Below, in pieces: positions 28,558 through 37,716 of a stretch of DNA of 64,000 nt; the first letter of the stretch is position 1, and every line of letters begins with the position of its first letter. The position numbers were made by a program, and so were the translations under genes. The notes beneath the pieces were generated by a model, which worked only from the letters and a program-made list of their open reading frames with translations, made no database searches and was not told the DNA's origin. This DNA is from Algoriphagus machipongonensis (GTDB lineage: Bacteria; Bacteroidota; Bacteroidia; Cytophagales; Cyclobacteriaceae), in assembly GCF_000166275.1 (NCBI RefSeq), contig NZ_CM001023.1:1987001-2051000 (forward strand). Reading direction: 5' to 3'.

Positions 28558-31092
28558 ATGCATAAAACCTATGATACCGAAGTCGCTAAGCGATTTACAA
28601 TTTACAACAGTCTATTTTTAGATCTTCCATTTGATGACATTTATAGGACAGGTACTTTGTTGCCAATCCTTGGCACAGCCTGTCAAAAAGGTTTTCAAAA
28701 TGGTTTGACTCCAAAAGAAATCATTCATGGATTTTTTGAGGAGATGATGGCTGGAAACTCAAAAACCGAACAAAATAATCTTCTTTTTAAGATGATTCAA
28801 TATGTCGAGCGACAAGTCGTTTTGTTTGACTCCATTGAAGACGCCGCTTATGAGAAGATAAACGATCTTTCAGGAAAAGGATCGATCAAGGCATTAATAG
28901 ATCGTGCAGATAATGATCATAAAAGAGAAGCTTTGATTGAAAAATTGAAGTCGTTCTCTGTAAGATTAACTTTAACTGCTCACCCAACACAGTTTTATCC
29001 GGGTAGCGTTTTGGGGATTATTACAGATCTAGAAAATGCGATTAGATCAGATGATATCGGAAAAATAAACCTATTGTTAAAGCAGTTGGGTAAAACCGGA
29101 TTTATCAATAGAGAGAAGCCGAGCCCTTATGAAGAGGCGGTCAGCTTGATCTGGTTTTTGGAAAATGTATTTTACCAAAGTATCTCGGACATCATGATCC
29201 GTTTACTCTCCAGTTTAGATATTCCGCTTCATACTTGGGACAACCCAGGATTATTGAAGATCGGATTTTGGCCAGGAGGAGATAGAGATGGAAATCCATT
29301 TGTGACTCATGAAACTACTGTTAAGGTAGCTGAAAGACTTCAGAAATGGATATTAAGGTGTTATTACAGAGATTTAAGGAAGATCAAAAGAAGATTGACT
29401 TTCAAACATGTGGAAGATAAAGTTCTGACAATAGAGCGCAATATCTATAATACTCTATTCGAAGATCAAGCTGTTTACACCTCAAAAGAGCAGTTATTGG
29501 ATGACCTTATTGAAGTGAGGGATTCTTTAATTCAATACCATAATTCCATGTTTGTGGATGTTTTGGATCAGTTTATCCTAAAAGTGAAAATTTTCGGTTT
29601 ACACTTTGCCTACATGGATGCTCGTCAGGACAGTAGAAAACATGATAGTCTTTGGGAGGAAATATTTTCTATTCAGGGGATCAATTGGAAAGAAACTGAG
29701 GACGATCAAATAGAGCAAATCATGGGGGTTGAAAGTCTCCCAGATTTAGAGAAGTTTCAAGATGATTTTCACATTGAAATGTTAAAGACATTTGGGGTGA
29801 TCAGAACAGTGCAGAACTCGAATGGAGAAGATGCACTTCATCGATATATCATCTCAAACTGTCAGTCTAGAAAGCATTTATTAGAAGTTTATAAGCTGGC
29901 AAAGTTAACGGTCGGAAAAGAAGAGAAGCAGTTGCCATTGGATATTGTACCTCTTTTCGAAACAATTGATGATTTGGCTGAAGCGCCAGGAATTATGACT
30001 TCGCTGTATCAAATGCCAGAATATAGAGCCCACTTGGCTAGTAGGGGAAATAAGCAGACGATTATGCTTGGATTCTCTGATGGAACCAAGGATGGTGGAT
30101 ACCTTCAGGCTAACTGGTCAATTCTTAGAGCAAAAGAAGAGCTCACCAGAGTTTCAAGAGAGAATGACATAGAAGTGGTATTCTTCGATGGTAGAGGAGG
30201 ACCTCCTGCAAGAGGTGGTGGAAACATGCATAATTTCTATGCTTCTCTAGGAGAAAAAGTTGAGAACTCCGAAATACAGGTGACTATCCAAGGTCAAACT
30301 ATTTCTGCCAATTATGGTAAGCAGGCTTCATGTACTTATAATTTCGAACAACTGTTGAGTGCAGGTTTGGAAAACCACCTATACTCAGACAGTGAAAATA
30401 ATTTGGATGAGAAGCAGAGAGCTTTAATAGAAGAACTCTCCTCTGTGGCCTATGAATCTTACAAGGACTTCAAAAGTCACCCAAAATTTGTCCCTTATTT
30501 AGAACATGTTACGCCCTTAAAATACTTCGGGATGACCAATATTGGCTCCAGACCATTGAAAAGAGGGAAAGGTGGAGGATTGAAGTTTGAGGACTTACGA
30601 GCTATCCCATTTGTAGGTAGCTGGGCTCAGATGAAGCAAAATATTCCTGGTTTCTATGGAGTAGGGACTGCTATCGATAAGTTGGAATCAGAAGGCCGCA
30701 TCGATGAGGTAAGAAAGCTTTATAAAAATAGCCTTTTCTTTAGAGCGTTGCTGGGTAATTCCATGCAGTCATTGAATAAGTGTTTTTACCCTGCCACAGC
30801 TTACTTAAAGGATAATGAAGCTTATGGTCAATTCTGGGAAATTATGTACGCAGAATACCATAAATCGATTGATAAATTGAAGTTAGTGTCTGAGATGGAC
30901 GAGTTGATGGGTGATAACCAAGTCAGCAAAAAGTCAATTGCTATCAGAGAAAAAATCGTATTACCTCTTATTACCATTCAGCAATATGCCATTCAAACCA
31001 TGTTGGAAACTGGACAGAACTCCGAGCTCCTTCAGAAGTTGATTCTTCGTAGTATGTTTGGTATCATCAATGCAGCAAGGAATGCCGCATAA
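28558..31092 (+). CDS. ppc: Phosphoenolpyruvate carboxylase
   Basis: 844 aa, slightly shorter than the ~880-aa enterobacterial enzyme. It carboxylates PEP to oxaloacetate to refill the TCA cycle. Catalytic His142 is in RLTLTAHPTQFYPG; WPGGDRDGNPFVTHET binds substrate; FSDGTKDGGYLQANW and FFDGRGGPPARGGG (R546) form the active site. The end reads RSMFGIINAARNAA, which lacks the common Asn-Gly C-terminus of other PEPCs but fits Bacteroidota members. It has its own upstream region (173 bp, no gene) and its own terminator. Confidence 0.97.
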   Translation: MHKTYDTEVAKRFTIYNSLFLDLPFDDIYRTGTLLPILGTACQKGFQNGLTPKEIIHGFFEEMMAGNSKTEQNNLLFKMIQYVERQVVLFDSIEDAAYEKINDLSGKGSIKALIDRADNDHKREALIEKLKSFSVRLTLTAHPTQFYPGSVLGIITDLENAIRSDDIGKINLLLKQLGKTGFINREKPSPYEEAVSLIWFLENVFYQSISDIMIRLLSSLDIPLHTWDNPGLLKIGFWPGGDRDGNPFVTHETTVKVAERLQKWILRCYYRDLRKIKRRLTFKHVEDKVLTIERNIYNTLFEDQAVYTSKEQLLDDLIEVRDSLIQYHNSMFVDVLDQFILKVKIFGLHFAYMDARQDSRKHDSLWEEIFSIQGINWKETEDDQIEQIMGVESLPDLEKFQDDFHIEMLKTFGVIRTVQNSNGEDALHRYIISNCQSRKHLLEVYKLAKLTVGKEEKQLPLDIVPLFETIDDLAEAPGIMTSLYQMPEYRAHLASRGNKQTIMLGFSDGTKDGGYLQANWSILRAKEELTRVSRENDIEVVFFDGRGGPPARGGGNMHNFYASLGEKVENSEIQVTIQGQTISANYGKQASCTYNFEQLLSAGLENHLYSDSENNLDEKQRALIEELSSVAYESYKDFKSHPKFVPYLEHVTPLKYFGMTNIGSRPLKRGKGGGLKFEDLRAIPFVGSWAQMKQNIPGFYGVGTAIDKLESEGRIDEVRKLYKNSLFFRALLGNSMQSLNKCFYPATAYLKDNEAYGQFWEIMYAEYHKSIDKLKLVSEMDELMGDNQVSKKSIAIREKIVLPLITIQQYAIQTMLETGQNSELLQKLILRSMFGIINAARNAA

Positions 31093-31116
31093 TTGAGGAG
31101 AAAGTTTAAAAATAGA

Positions 31117-31155
31117 AAAGCCCTGATTCCATTTGGAATCAGGGCTTTTGTTTTT
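31117..31155. terminator. Bidirectional terminator after ppc
   Basis: AAAGCCCTGATTCC (31117-31130) pairs with GGAATCAGGGCTTT around ATTT; U-runs lie on both sides. It also ends the leftward envelope gene block, whose last stop is at 31169. Confidence 0.9.
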
Positions 31156-31168
31156 ACTCTAAGAACTC

Positions 31169-31807
31169 TTATTGAGAAATCAAACCATCTTTGATCATCT
31201 GAGTAACTACCAATTCAGAAAATGATTTAGAGAATGTTTCTACAGAAGAGGGATTAGTAGATTCTGACTGAGCAGACCAAACCAATTTTTGTGTATCTAC
31301 ATCGTATAAGTTGATTTCCAAATAGTAATTTTTGTCAGTAGCATAATACCCTGGGTTATACATTACTGGGTTATAGTAAGAGTAATAACCATAAAAATTA
31401 CCATAATAACCGCCAAATCCCATTGGGTAATAAGAAGTAGAGCCAGGAACATATCTGGTTTCACTTGTTTGATCCAACAAAGCAACGGTCATGATAGCAT
31501 CGCTGCCACCATCTTTTATTGCCTTTACAGTTGCTGCTTTATTATCCTCTGTGGCTTTAAATCCTGGAGGAATTATATCAAAGCTACTTGATGCTGTTAC
31601 TCCTCTTGCTTGCAACATGGCGTCTATGTCATTCTCAATAGTTTGTCTTGCCACTAAATTTTCAGTAATGGCAGTAACAAAGATGTTGTTATATGGCTCT
31701 GCAGGAGTATCTGGTCCAGTCCAGGAACCTAGGATTTTTGTAGATGGTGCACAGCCTGAAACCATGATCAAGACTAAAAGTGCGCCGAATAAACTGCTTT
31801 TTTTCAT
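31169..31807 (-). CDS. Lipoprotein, DUF4136-like, Gly/Tyr-rich
   Basis: 212 aa. The lipobox MVSGC puts Cys at ~19. The body has the pattern of small envelope lipoproteins: ILGSWTGPD, NNIFVTAITENLVARQTIEN, LQARGVTASSSFDIIPPGF, then a Gly/Tyr-rich loop around residues 125-155 (GFGGYYGNFYGYYSYYNP) and a beta-rich end (YYLEINLYDVDTQKLVWSAQ). The end resembles DUF4136 proteins, in which a lipoprotein domain with a VWSG-like strand is typical. It follows the next DUF4136 gene by 21 bp. Function unknown; outer-membrane location inferred. Confidence 0.75.
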   Translation of the reverse strand: MKKSSLFGALLVLIMVSGCAPSTKILGSWTGPDTPAEPYNNIFVTAITENLVARQTIENDIDAMLQARGVTASSSFDIIPPGFKATEDNKAATVKAIKDGGSDAIMTVALLDQTSETRYVPGSTSYYPMGFGGYYGNFYGYYSYYNPVMYNPGYYATDKNYYLEINLYDVDTQKLVWSAQSESTNPSSVETFSKSFSELVVTQMIKDGLISQ

Positions 31808-31828
31808 ATTAATAGTTGTTAGTATTTT

Positions 31829-32371
31829 TTAATTATCAATCTCTTTGAATAATTCTGCCACAGCAAATTTGATCGCTTCAGCTTTCTTCTCATCTTTTTT
31901 TGGAACTACCCTTTCTATGGTACCCACCCAAACAGCTTGAGTTGATTTAGAATCCACTAAGTGCATGGTAAGACTTCCTTCTCTATAGGTTCCAACAGGT
32001 ATTTCCTCTACGCTCCATGTATACCTTCTTTGTCCAGTATACATAAATGGATCTGTGGCTAGGTTGGTTTCTCGAGTTTGAACTTTGTCTTCTACCACTA
32101 AACCCAAATTGATTTTTAATTCAGGATTGGGTGATTCAGACAGTCCTCGACTTTCCATAGCCTGCGATATTTCTTGTTTCAATAACTCCACGGCTTTTGC
32201 GAAATTAGGGTTATCGGGCTCTGATTCACTCACCTCAAAAAAGCCGAAGCTTTCATAGGCCGATAAATCAAAATCCTTATAACTGTCATTCTCGATTGTC
32301 ACTAAAGATGAAGTACAGCTTCCAAGTAAGAAAAGGATTGGAAATAAGAATTGTAAACGAAAAGCTTTCAT
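31829..32371 (-). CDS. DUF4136-family lipoprotein
   Basis: 180 aa. Lipobox LLGSC with Cys at 19. SYKDFDLSAYESFGFFEV is the typical DUF4136 start, followed by AVELLKQEISQAMESRGLSE and PELKINLGLVVEDKVQ, and STQAVWVGTIERVV near the end. The family is widespread in Bacteroidota and Proteobacteria, usually as outer-membrane lipoproteins of unknown role. It sits second from the end of a block with two other such proteins, which suggests they form one envelope complex. Confidence 0.85.
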   Translation of the reverse strand: MKAFRLQFLFPILFLLGSCTSSLVTIENDSYKDFDLSAYESFGFFEVSESEPDNPNFAKAVELLKQEISQAMESRGLSESPNPELKINLGLVVEDKVQTRETNLATDPFMYTGQRRYTWSVEEIPVGTYREGSLTMHLVDSKSTQAVWVGTIERVVPKKDEKKAEAIKFAVAELFKEIDN

Positions 32372-32495
32372 AGTGAAACTGATTTAAAAGATAGAAAATG
32401 AAATTTCTTATCTAAAATAAATTATCATTTTAAATAATATTTCAAGTCCAATAGTTTAGCGTTTTTCTTTATTCAGAGTTGACCTGTTTTTTTGT

Positions 32496-33086
32496 TTAGT
32501 TTATAAAAACTATTCCAATATTGAAGTTTAAATTGGATTGACCAACTAAATCTGAGCTTTCAAATCCCATGAGATATTTTGCTCCAATTCGAAACGCCAT
32601 GTTAGCATTAGGTTGTATTAAGGTCCCAACTTCAGGTTTAATAGCAAATTGCCAATGAGTTTGATCAGAGGAGAAAATCCCCATATCTACTTTTCTTTGG
32701 CTTGCCATAGTACCAATTCCTACTCCTGCATATGGTCTTAAAATACCTGTTCTCAAAGCATAATAATTTGCATTGATCAAGATTGGCCAGCTGTGCTGAT
32801 AGCGGTATTGTGTTCCCGAAAGTGAGGCAGTACCTTCTGTATACACTTTATCTTCTTCTTTTTTGTATAGTGTCGTGTGGCCTGCTTCTATTCCTACAGT
32901 CCAGTGAGGATCAATAAATTTTTGGTATTCGAAAACAAAACCTCTTCCAGAGACATTATCGATGAATTCTGAAGTATTTCCCATTGGAACAGTCACTGCA
33001 TAGTTGAATGAGAAGAGAGAATTTTGAGCTTGGGCAAAAGACGAGATTGCCAAAACTAATATGAATGTTGCTAATAAATTTTTCAT
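32496..33086 (-). CDS. Small outer-membrane beta-barrel protein
   Basis: 196 aa with a signal peptide ending SSFAQAQ (~20). Alternating beta strands follow (FSFNYAVTVPMG, WTVGIEAGHTTL, RPYAGVGIGTMASQ, HWQFAIKPEVGTL, AFRIGAKYLMGFE) with a final NFNIGIVFIN, the pattern of an eight-stranded OmpX/OmpW-like barrel. It lies 3 bp downstream of the DUF4136 gene at 33090, so they are co-transcribed. Specific function unknown. Confidence 0.78.
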   Translation of the reverse strand: MKNLLATFILVLAISSFAQAQNSLFSFNYAVTVPMGNTSEFIDNVSGRGFVFEYQKFIDPHWTVGIEAGHTTLYKKEEDKVYTEGTASLSGTQYRYQHSWPILINANYYALRTGILRPYAGVGIGTMASQRKVDMGIFSSDQTHWQFAIKPEVGTLIQPNANMAFRIGAKYLMGFESSDLVGQSNLNFNIGIVFIN

Positions 33087-33089
33087 GTC

Positions 33090-33737
33090 TTATTTGGCTA
33101 GGTAAGGTGATTGTTCAAATGCTTGATCGATACTTGCGTCAACCCGGTTTTTAATACTACCTGCACTTCCTTCTAGAAGTCCATTGACCAAACCAGTCCA
33201 TATAACAGGAATCTTGTCAGCAACAATTTCCTGATTAGGGGCAGTCATTTGCATCATCAGTGTTCCAGTCCTTACTCGAGAAACTTGTGGAGGATAATAA
33301 CCTGGATAATACCATCCCCATCCTGGTCCCCAACCCGGGTAGAACCAGTTCCAATACCACCAGTCATAGTAGAAGTATATTTGGTCTGTCTGTGCTACAG
33401 TGGGCAAAATAATTAGGTCTGGACTGTTTCCTGAAGGAATCTCTGTATATCCCTTTTCATTCATGTTAAGACGAATGGCACTTAAAATATAGCCTGCAGC
33501 CACAGGATCTAAGTAATCTGGTTCGTCACCTGGATTAAGGTCAATAAAATCATCTGTAATAAGCACAACTTTATTTGGTAAGGAATAGGTTGTTTGACTG
33601 TTGAAATCAAAAGAGGCATCGTAGTTCGTGTATACAATGTCTAGCTCGTCAACGTACTCTGCACCATCTGGCTTACAAGATAGTGATAGCGCACCTAGCA
33701 ACAGGATCGCTGTTAATTGGTAAAGTTTTCGTTTCAT
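33090..33737 (-). CDS. DUF4136-family lipoprotein with Trp/Tyr/Pro-rich loop
   Basis: 215 aa. Lipobox LSLSC, Cys ~21. TNYDASFDFNSQTTYSLPNK is the DUF4136 opening strand; ILSAIRLNMNEKGYTEIP and SPDLIILPTVAQTDQIYFYY follow. A strikingly aromatic loop occupies residues ~126-150 (WWYWNWFYPGWG then GWGWYYPGYYPP), longer than in its neighbours. The end, VIWTGLVNGLLEG and IDQAFEQSPYLAK, is standard. The aromatic loop could contact membrane or a sugar; this is a guess. Confidence 0.82.
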   Translation of the reverse strand: MKRKLYQLTAILLLGALSLSCKPDGAEYVDELDIVYTNYDASFDFNSQTTYSLPNKVVLITDDFIDLNPGDEPDYLDPVAAGYILSAIRLNMNEKGYTEIPSGNSPDLIILPTVAQTDQIYFYYDWWYWNWFYPGWGPGWGWYYPGYYPPQVSRVRTGTLMMQMTAPNQEIVADKIPVIWTGLVNGLLEGSAGSIKNRVDASIDQAFEQSPYLAK

Positions 33738-33756
33738 TTGGTTTTAATTGGAATTT

Positions 33757-34233
33757 TTAATTTTCATCTATAAAAGGAAGCTCTTGCTGCATCGCATTCC
33801 TAATTGTATTGTGGATGTAACTGTCTATTTGAAGGAATTTTGCGGCATCGAAAGCGCTAGTAGCTTTTTTAAATTTCTTGTAAAAACTCGAATGTAATTT
33901 AGTGAGTTGTAAATCATTTTTTAAGGTCCTTTTTGCCAAATCATCGGCTTCTATTTCACCAATGGAATCATACTCTTCTAAATAATCATTAATGATTTTC
34001 ATTCGCTCACGAGAAAGCATTTTTCTTTTAGCTTCATATTCTTGATAGATTGTCCAAAAAGAAGGAGCTACCGCATCAGGTAAATCCATATAAGCATCAA
34101 CAAGCATCTTTTTGTCCTTACCAAAAGTTTCTTGAATTAAGGTAATTTCATCATCAGCCGTCATTTCCTGAGCGAAGCCACTCAACGAAAAAAGGCATAA
34201 GAGCAAAATGAATGGTGTTTTTTGTTTTAACAT
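33757..34233 (-). CDS. Small exported helical protein
   Basis: 158 aa with a signal peptide (SLSGFAQE, ~21). The mature part is almost entirely helical and charged: ADDEITLIQETFGKDKKMLV, FWTIYQEYEAKRKMLSRERM, then DDLAKRTLKNDLQLTKLHSS and FYKKFKKATSAFDAAKFLQI. This resembles small periplasmic chaperone-like proteins of the Spy/CpxP kind in shape, but the LTxxQ motif is absent, so I do not call the family. It lies at the head of the DUF4136/barrel group. Confidence 0.65.
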   Translation of the reverse strand: MLKQKTPFILLLCLFSLSGFAQEMTADDEITLIQETFGKDKKMLVDAYMDLPDAVAPSFWTIYQEYEAKRKMLSRERMKIINDYLEEYDSIGEIEADDLAKRTLKNDLQLTKLHSSFYKKFKKATSAFDAAKFLQIDSYIHNTIRNAMQQELPFIDEN

Positions 34234-34351
34234 GATAAAAATGATTTAGTGAAAGAACTACTCAAAAATACTATATCTTAATTGGAAATATTAGCATAAA
34301 ACTAAGAAATTGACCTGAATTCACTAGTTTATAGCCTAAAAACATAAATTT

Positions 34352-35554
34352 TTAGAAGGATTCGTTGATATTTAAATAAAAACCTGAATTTCCTTTTCTT
34401 CCAAAACCGTAGTCCGCAGAAATTGTTGTTCTGTTTTCTTTGTTGATCATTACTCTTAAGCCAATACCATAAGCAGCGTTGATTTTCTCCATTAATTTTT
34501 CCTGTGTCATTTTACTTCCAAAAGAAGAAGCGTTAAAGAATAAAGTGCCGCCAAAAGTATCTTTCTCCTTTTGAAGAGGAAAGCGGTATTCTACCTCAGA
34601 ATAAATCATGGATTCTCCCCTAAATCTACCTTGGGCATATCCTCGTCCAGATCTGCCAAACATATCATATCCTATGGAAGGTAAACTCATGTAAGGTAGG
34701 TTGCCGGAAACTAGAAAATTTCCATAGCCCCAAAGCGCTAAAAGATGTCTCTTTCTTTGATTATTTAAATTAAAATAATGTCTGTAATCTAACAATAGGG
34801 TAGACGAGGATTGGTCTGAACCCAAAAATTCAGGGTTGATTTTGTAGGAGATTAAAGCAAAATTTTTCTCATATGGAGAAACAGCCACATCCCTGTTTTC
34901 CATCACCGCATTTAAAGTAATTCCAGATAGGGTGTATTTTTCCAAATCAAACCCTAATTGATCATTATAGAAATCATGTGAAAATGTGAAATCTGGATTG
35001 ATCTCATCATTTAGGAAATTGGTGATCTTACTAAATTTATCGAGATGGTATCCAGCACCTATGTAAAATTTAGAATCACTTATTCTTTTGAGAACTGTTT
35101 CATAAAAGCGAAACCAAGTGTAATCCATTTGCTGTTCTCCCCAATAAACTCCCGATTGGTTAGGGTTCTCTTCGGGCACGTTTGGAGAAGAGGCTCCTAG
35201 ACCGAAAGTAGGCTGGGAAGTGATAAAGTATCTCCAGTCTCCCACCAAAACCCATTTGTCTTCGGATAGGAAGACATTGGATCTTGAACTGAAAATCCAT
35301 TGTTTTTTTGTCGTGTATAAAAAGTTTCCAACAAGATTCGAAAGGTGGGTTGTTTCTTTGGTACCCATTCTCCAAGTGGCGGAAGGAGCTAACCCGAATA
35401 GCCAGCCGTTGGCTGGGTTGGAACCAATGGCTGGAAGTGGAATTAATTTAAACTCTCGAATCTGATTGGGTTTATATGTAACACTGTCTTGGCTATAAGA
35501 ATTACTCTCAAAAAGGAAGTAACAAAAGAAGAGTATTACAAATTGTTTTTTCAT
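34352..35554 (-). CDS. Omp85/BamA-TamA-like surface antigen barrel
   Basis: 400 aa with a signal peptide (LFESNSYSQD, ~22). No POTRA repeats are evident; the sequence goes straight to a barrel with SNPANGWLFGLAPSATWRMG, STLLLDYRHYFNL, GRGYAQGRFRGESMIYSEVE (the RGESMIYSEVEYRF strand holds the conserved Arg/Glu pattern of the Omp85 barrel) and a final FYLNINESF ending in Phe. It overlaps the porin gene by one base (TGATG), so the two are coupled. Probably a lipid- or protein-handling barrel; substrate unknown. Confidence 0.8.
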   Translation of the reverse strand: MKKQFVILFFCYFLFESNSYSQDSVTYKPNQIREFKLIPLPAIGSNPANGWLFGLAPSATWRMGTKETTHLSNLVGNFLYTTKKQWIFSSRSNVFLSEDKWVLVGDWRYFITSQPTFGLGASSPNVPEENPNQSGVYWGEQQMDYTWFRFYETVLKRISDSKFYIGAGYHLDKFSKITNFLNDEINPDFTFSHDFYNDQLGFDLEKYTLSGITLNAVMENRDVAVSPYEKNFALISYKINPEFLGSDQSSSTLLLDYRHYFNLNNQRKRHLLALWGYGNFLVSGNLPYMSLPSIGYDMFGRSGRGYAQGRFRGESMIYSEVEYRFPLQKEKDTFGGTLFFNASSFGSKMTQEKLMEKINAAYGIGLRVMINKENRTTISADYGFGRKGNSGFYLNINESF

Positions 35555-36795
35555 CAGAAGGAGACATCGTATTGAAGACGGAATCGTAATTCATCACTTT
35601 GTGGAAGGGAAGTGTCTTCAAAAGTGAATTTTGTGATTTCTGTTGTTAATTTATTTTTATGACCTACAAAGAACCAGTTAAAAGCCAAAGCAAGTTCTTT
35701 TTGTTTATTTAAAGATATAGAAAGGTCTGGTCTTATTTCAGCATATCTCATTGCAATTTCAAGCGGTCTCGGCCAGAAATCAAAAACTTGATAAGGGAAA
35801 TATCCTGCAGTCAAGTAATAACCTCCTAAGGTCGTGCTGCCACTATCTTCAAAGTTATCGACGATATTTTTTCTATGAAATTCACTTGAGAAAGAAAACC
35901 CTTTATAAATAAATGCACTCTCTATGTTGTATTGCTTTACAGAATACTGCCCATCATTGGTGCCTTCATAGCCTTCTAAATTACCACCCCCTGAGCTAGA
36001 AAACCGTGTGTATGGACTCGTATTCATGATTCCTGCAATAGCAATGATAGCTGCAGGTTTCTCTGAGATTTCTATATCGCCACCAGAGAATGGAACTTCT
36101 CTCCCAAACATGTTCCATTGAAATCTTCCAAAACGCATCAACTTGGAATCATCATTGAATCGAGCTCCTCTTCCTGTTCCAGTAAATACACCAAGCCAAT
36201 AATCAAAATTTGCGGAACCGCCTCCATCTAAGTTACCGTAAATTGAAACCCCTTGCTGTCGATCTACTGTGAAAAATCTATTCAAGAGAGATCGATCCAC
36301 CAACTGTTGATTACCACTACTGATAAAACGTTCTCTAGTGTACTCTACTTTCCATTGACCCGCTTTGAATTTTAACCAAGGATATTTCTCAAGCATGATA
36401 CGAAAGTCCAATAAAATACTTTGGCCCATTTCATATTCGAAATAATACTTCATCCATTTCTGGTAAGCATGACCACCAACTTTCAATCTAGCCCTGTTAA
36501 TCTTAAATAATTTCACATCTTGGTTGTTGAAATCATTAAAGGTAATGGGGTCCTGATCATCTGGGACTGCAAATCTAAACTGAAGCCTACTAGCTAATTG
36601 GAGTTCAAACTTTTCGTCAGCAGTAGAAAATACAAAACCTTTGGAGGTATGATTAATAAATTTTCTATTATCCTTAGAAACTACAGTTGTCGTATCTTTT
36701 TCTTGAGAAAATGATGGATTTCCAACAAGTAGAACAAATAGAAATAAGAAGATTTGAAATAGAGGGTGAGGTGATAATGCCCGGAAGAAACTCAT
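35554..36795 (-). CDS. Phosphate-selective porin (OprO/OprP) family protein
   Basis: 413 aa from ATG 36795 (MSFFRALSPHPLFQIFLFLF); an upstream ATG at 36843 adds a polar stretch before the signal peptide and is less likely. The signal ends GNPSFSQE. The barrel has family landmarks: ASRLQFRFAVPDDQDP, KINRARLKVGGHAYQKWMKY, FEYEMGQSILLDFRIMLE, FKAGQWKVEYTRERFISSGN and a terminal RLQYDVSF. These porins pass phosphate or other anions through the outer membrane. It is expressed with the Omp85-like gene, to which it is fused translationally by a one-base overlap. Confidence 0.87.
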   Translation of the reverse strand: MSFFRALSPHPLFQIFLFLFVLLVGNPSFSQEKDTTTVVSKDNRKFINHTSKGFVFSTADEKFELQLASRLQFRFAVPDDQDPITFNDFNNQDVKLFKINRARLKVGGHAYQKWMKYYFEYEMGQSILLDFRIMLEKYPWLKFKAGQWKVEYTRERFISSGNQQLVDRSLLNRFFTVDRQQGVSIYGNLDGGGSANFDYWLGVFTGTGRGARFNDDSKLMRFGRFQWNMFGREVPFSGGDIEISEKPAAIIAIAGIMNTSPYTRFSSSGGGNLEGYEGTNDGQYSVKQYNIESAFIYKGFSFSSEFHRKNIVDNFEDSGSTTLGGYYLTAGYFPYQVFDFWPRPLEIAMRYAEIRPDLSISLNKQKELALAFNWFFVGHKNKLTTEITKFTFEDTSLPQSDELRFRLQYDVSF

Positions 36796-36892
36796 TTGCA
36801 AATGATTGTTTGAAACATTCAAGGGCAAATGTCGGAAAAGCATAGAGAATATATCGAATTTCTCTATGCTTTTTTCAAAAGTTTAAATTTTG

Positions 36893-37555
36893 TTACCTAG
36901 ATGCTTGCGGTAATCTAAATACTAAACCACCTTCCAGTCCAAACTGGTAAAGTGTACTGTAGGAAGAAAGTCCACCTCCGACTCCTCCTGTTCCAAAGTA
37001 CAAGCCTCCACCAATTGCCTGGGTTGCTGAAAACAAAGAAGCTTGAACTCTAAAAGCGATATTTTCAGCAAGCCAAAAATTGGATCCTCCTCTGACATTC
37101 CAAGAGAACTTAGTAGCTGAATTTTCATTACCGTTATCTGGATTGTAAACATTGAAAATTCCCATTCCTATACCAGCACCTGCAAAGGGTTCGACAATTT
37201 CATTGACTGGGAAATATCTTGTTCCATTCAACATGATCCAGTTTATAGCCACATCAAAGTTGGTGTTTTGAATTTGACCTCCTAAAAAACCTCCATCTTG
37301 GTAGATGGTAGGGGCATTGGTGTCTTGTCTCAAATACTGAATTTCAATAGCGCCTCTATTAGGGATATGGTATTCAATTCCTCCACCCCAACGAAGACCA
37401 TCTTGAATTTGTCCTTCATAATAAGAAGAGCTGGAATAATAGGAGTCTACTTTATCTTTAAAGATATAACCAGCGTAGGTATTGAGACGTAATTCCTGAG
37501 CTGAAGCAAAAGCTGATATGGTCACGAACAATAAAAATAGGGTCAACTTTTTCAT
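36893..37555 (-). CDS. Outer-membrane beta-barrel protein
   Basis: 220 aa with a signal peptide (ISAFASAQE, ~19). Alternating strands include LRLNTYAGYIFKDKVDSYYS, LRWGGGIEYHIPNRGAIEIQ, VEPFAGAGIGMGIFNVYNP and FWLAENIAFRVQASLFSATQ, with a final FGLEGGLVFRL. It looks like an eight-stranded OmpW/OmpA-type barrel. The 160-bp AT-rich gap before it (37556-37716) shows no gene. Function unknown. Confidence 0.78.
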   Translation of the reverse strand: MKKLTLFLLFVTISAFASAQELRLNTYAGYIFKDKVDSYYSSSSYYEGQIQDGLRWGGGIEYHIPNRGAIEIQYLRQDTNAPTIYQDGGFLGGQIQNTNFDVAINWIMLNGTRYFPVNEIVEPFAGAGIGMGIFNVYNPDNGNENSATKFSWNVRGGSNFWLAENIAFRVQASLFSATQAIGGGLYFGTGGVGGGLSSYSTLYQFGLEGGLVFRLPQASR

Positions 37556-37716
37556 AAATAATAATTTAGGTGCTTTTCTGAAACGATGTGTTAATTTTAG
37601 TTTAAAATCTTGTAATTCTAAAATTTGTATTTGATTTTATTAATATTTTTTGATTTACTTGAGATATAACGATACCTAGATAAAATCTATATTAAAATTT
37701 CTTGGCGAAATTTTAG

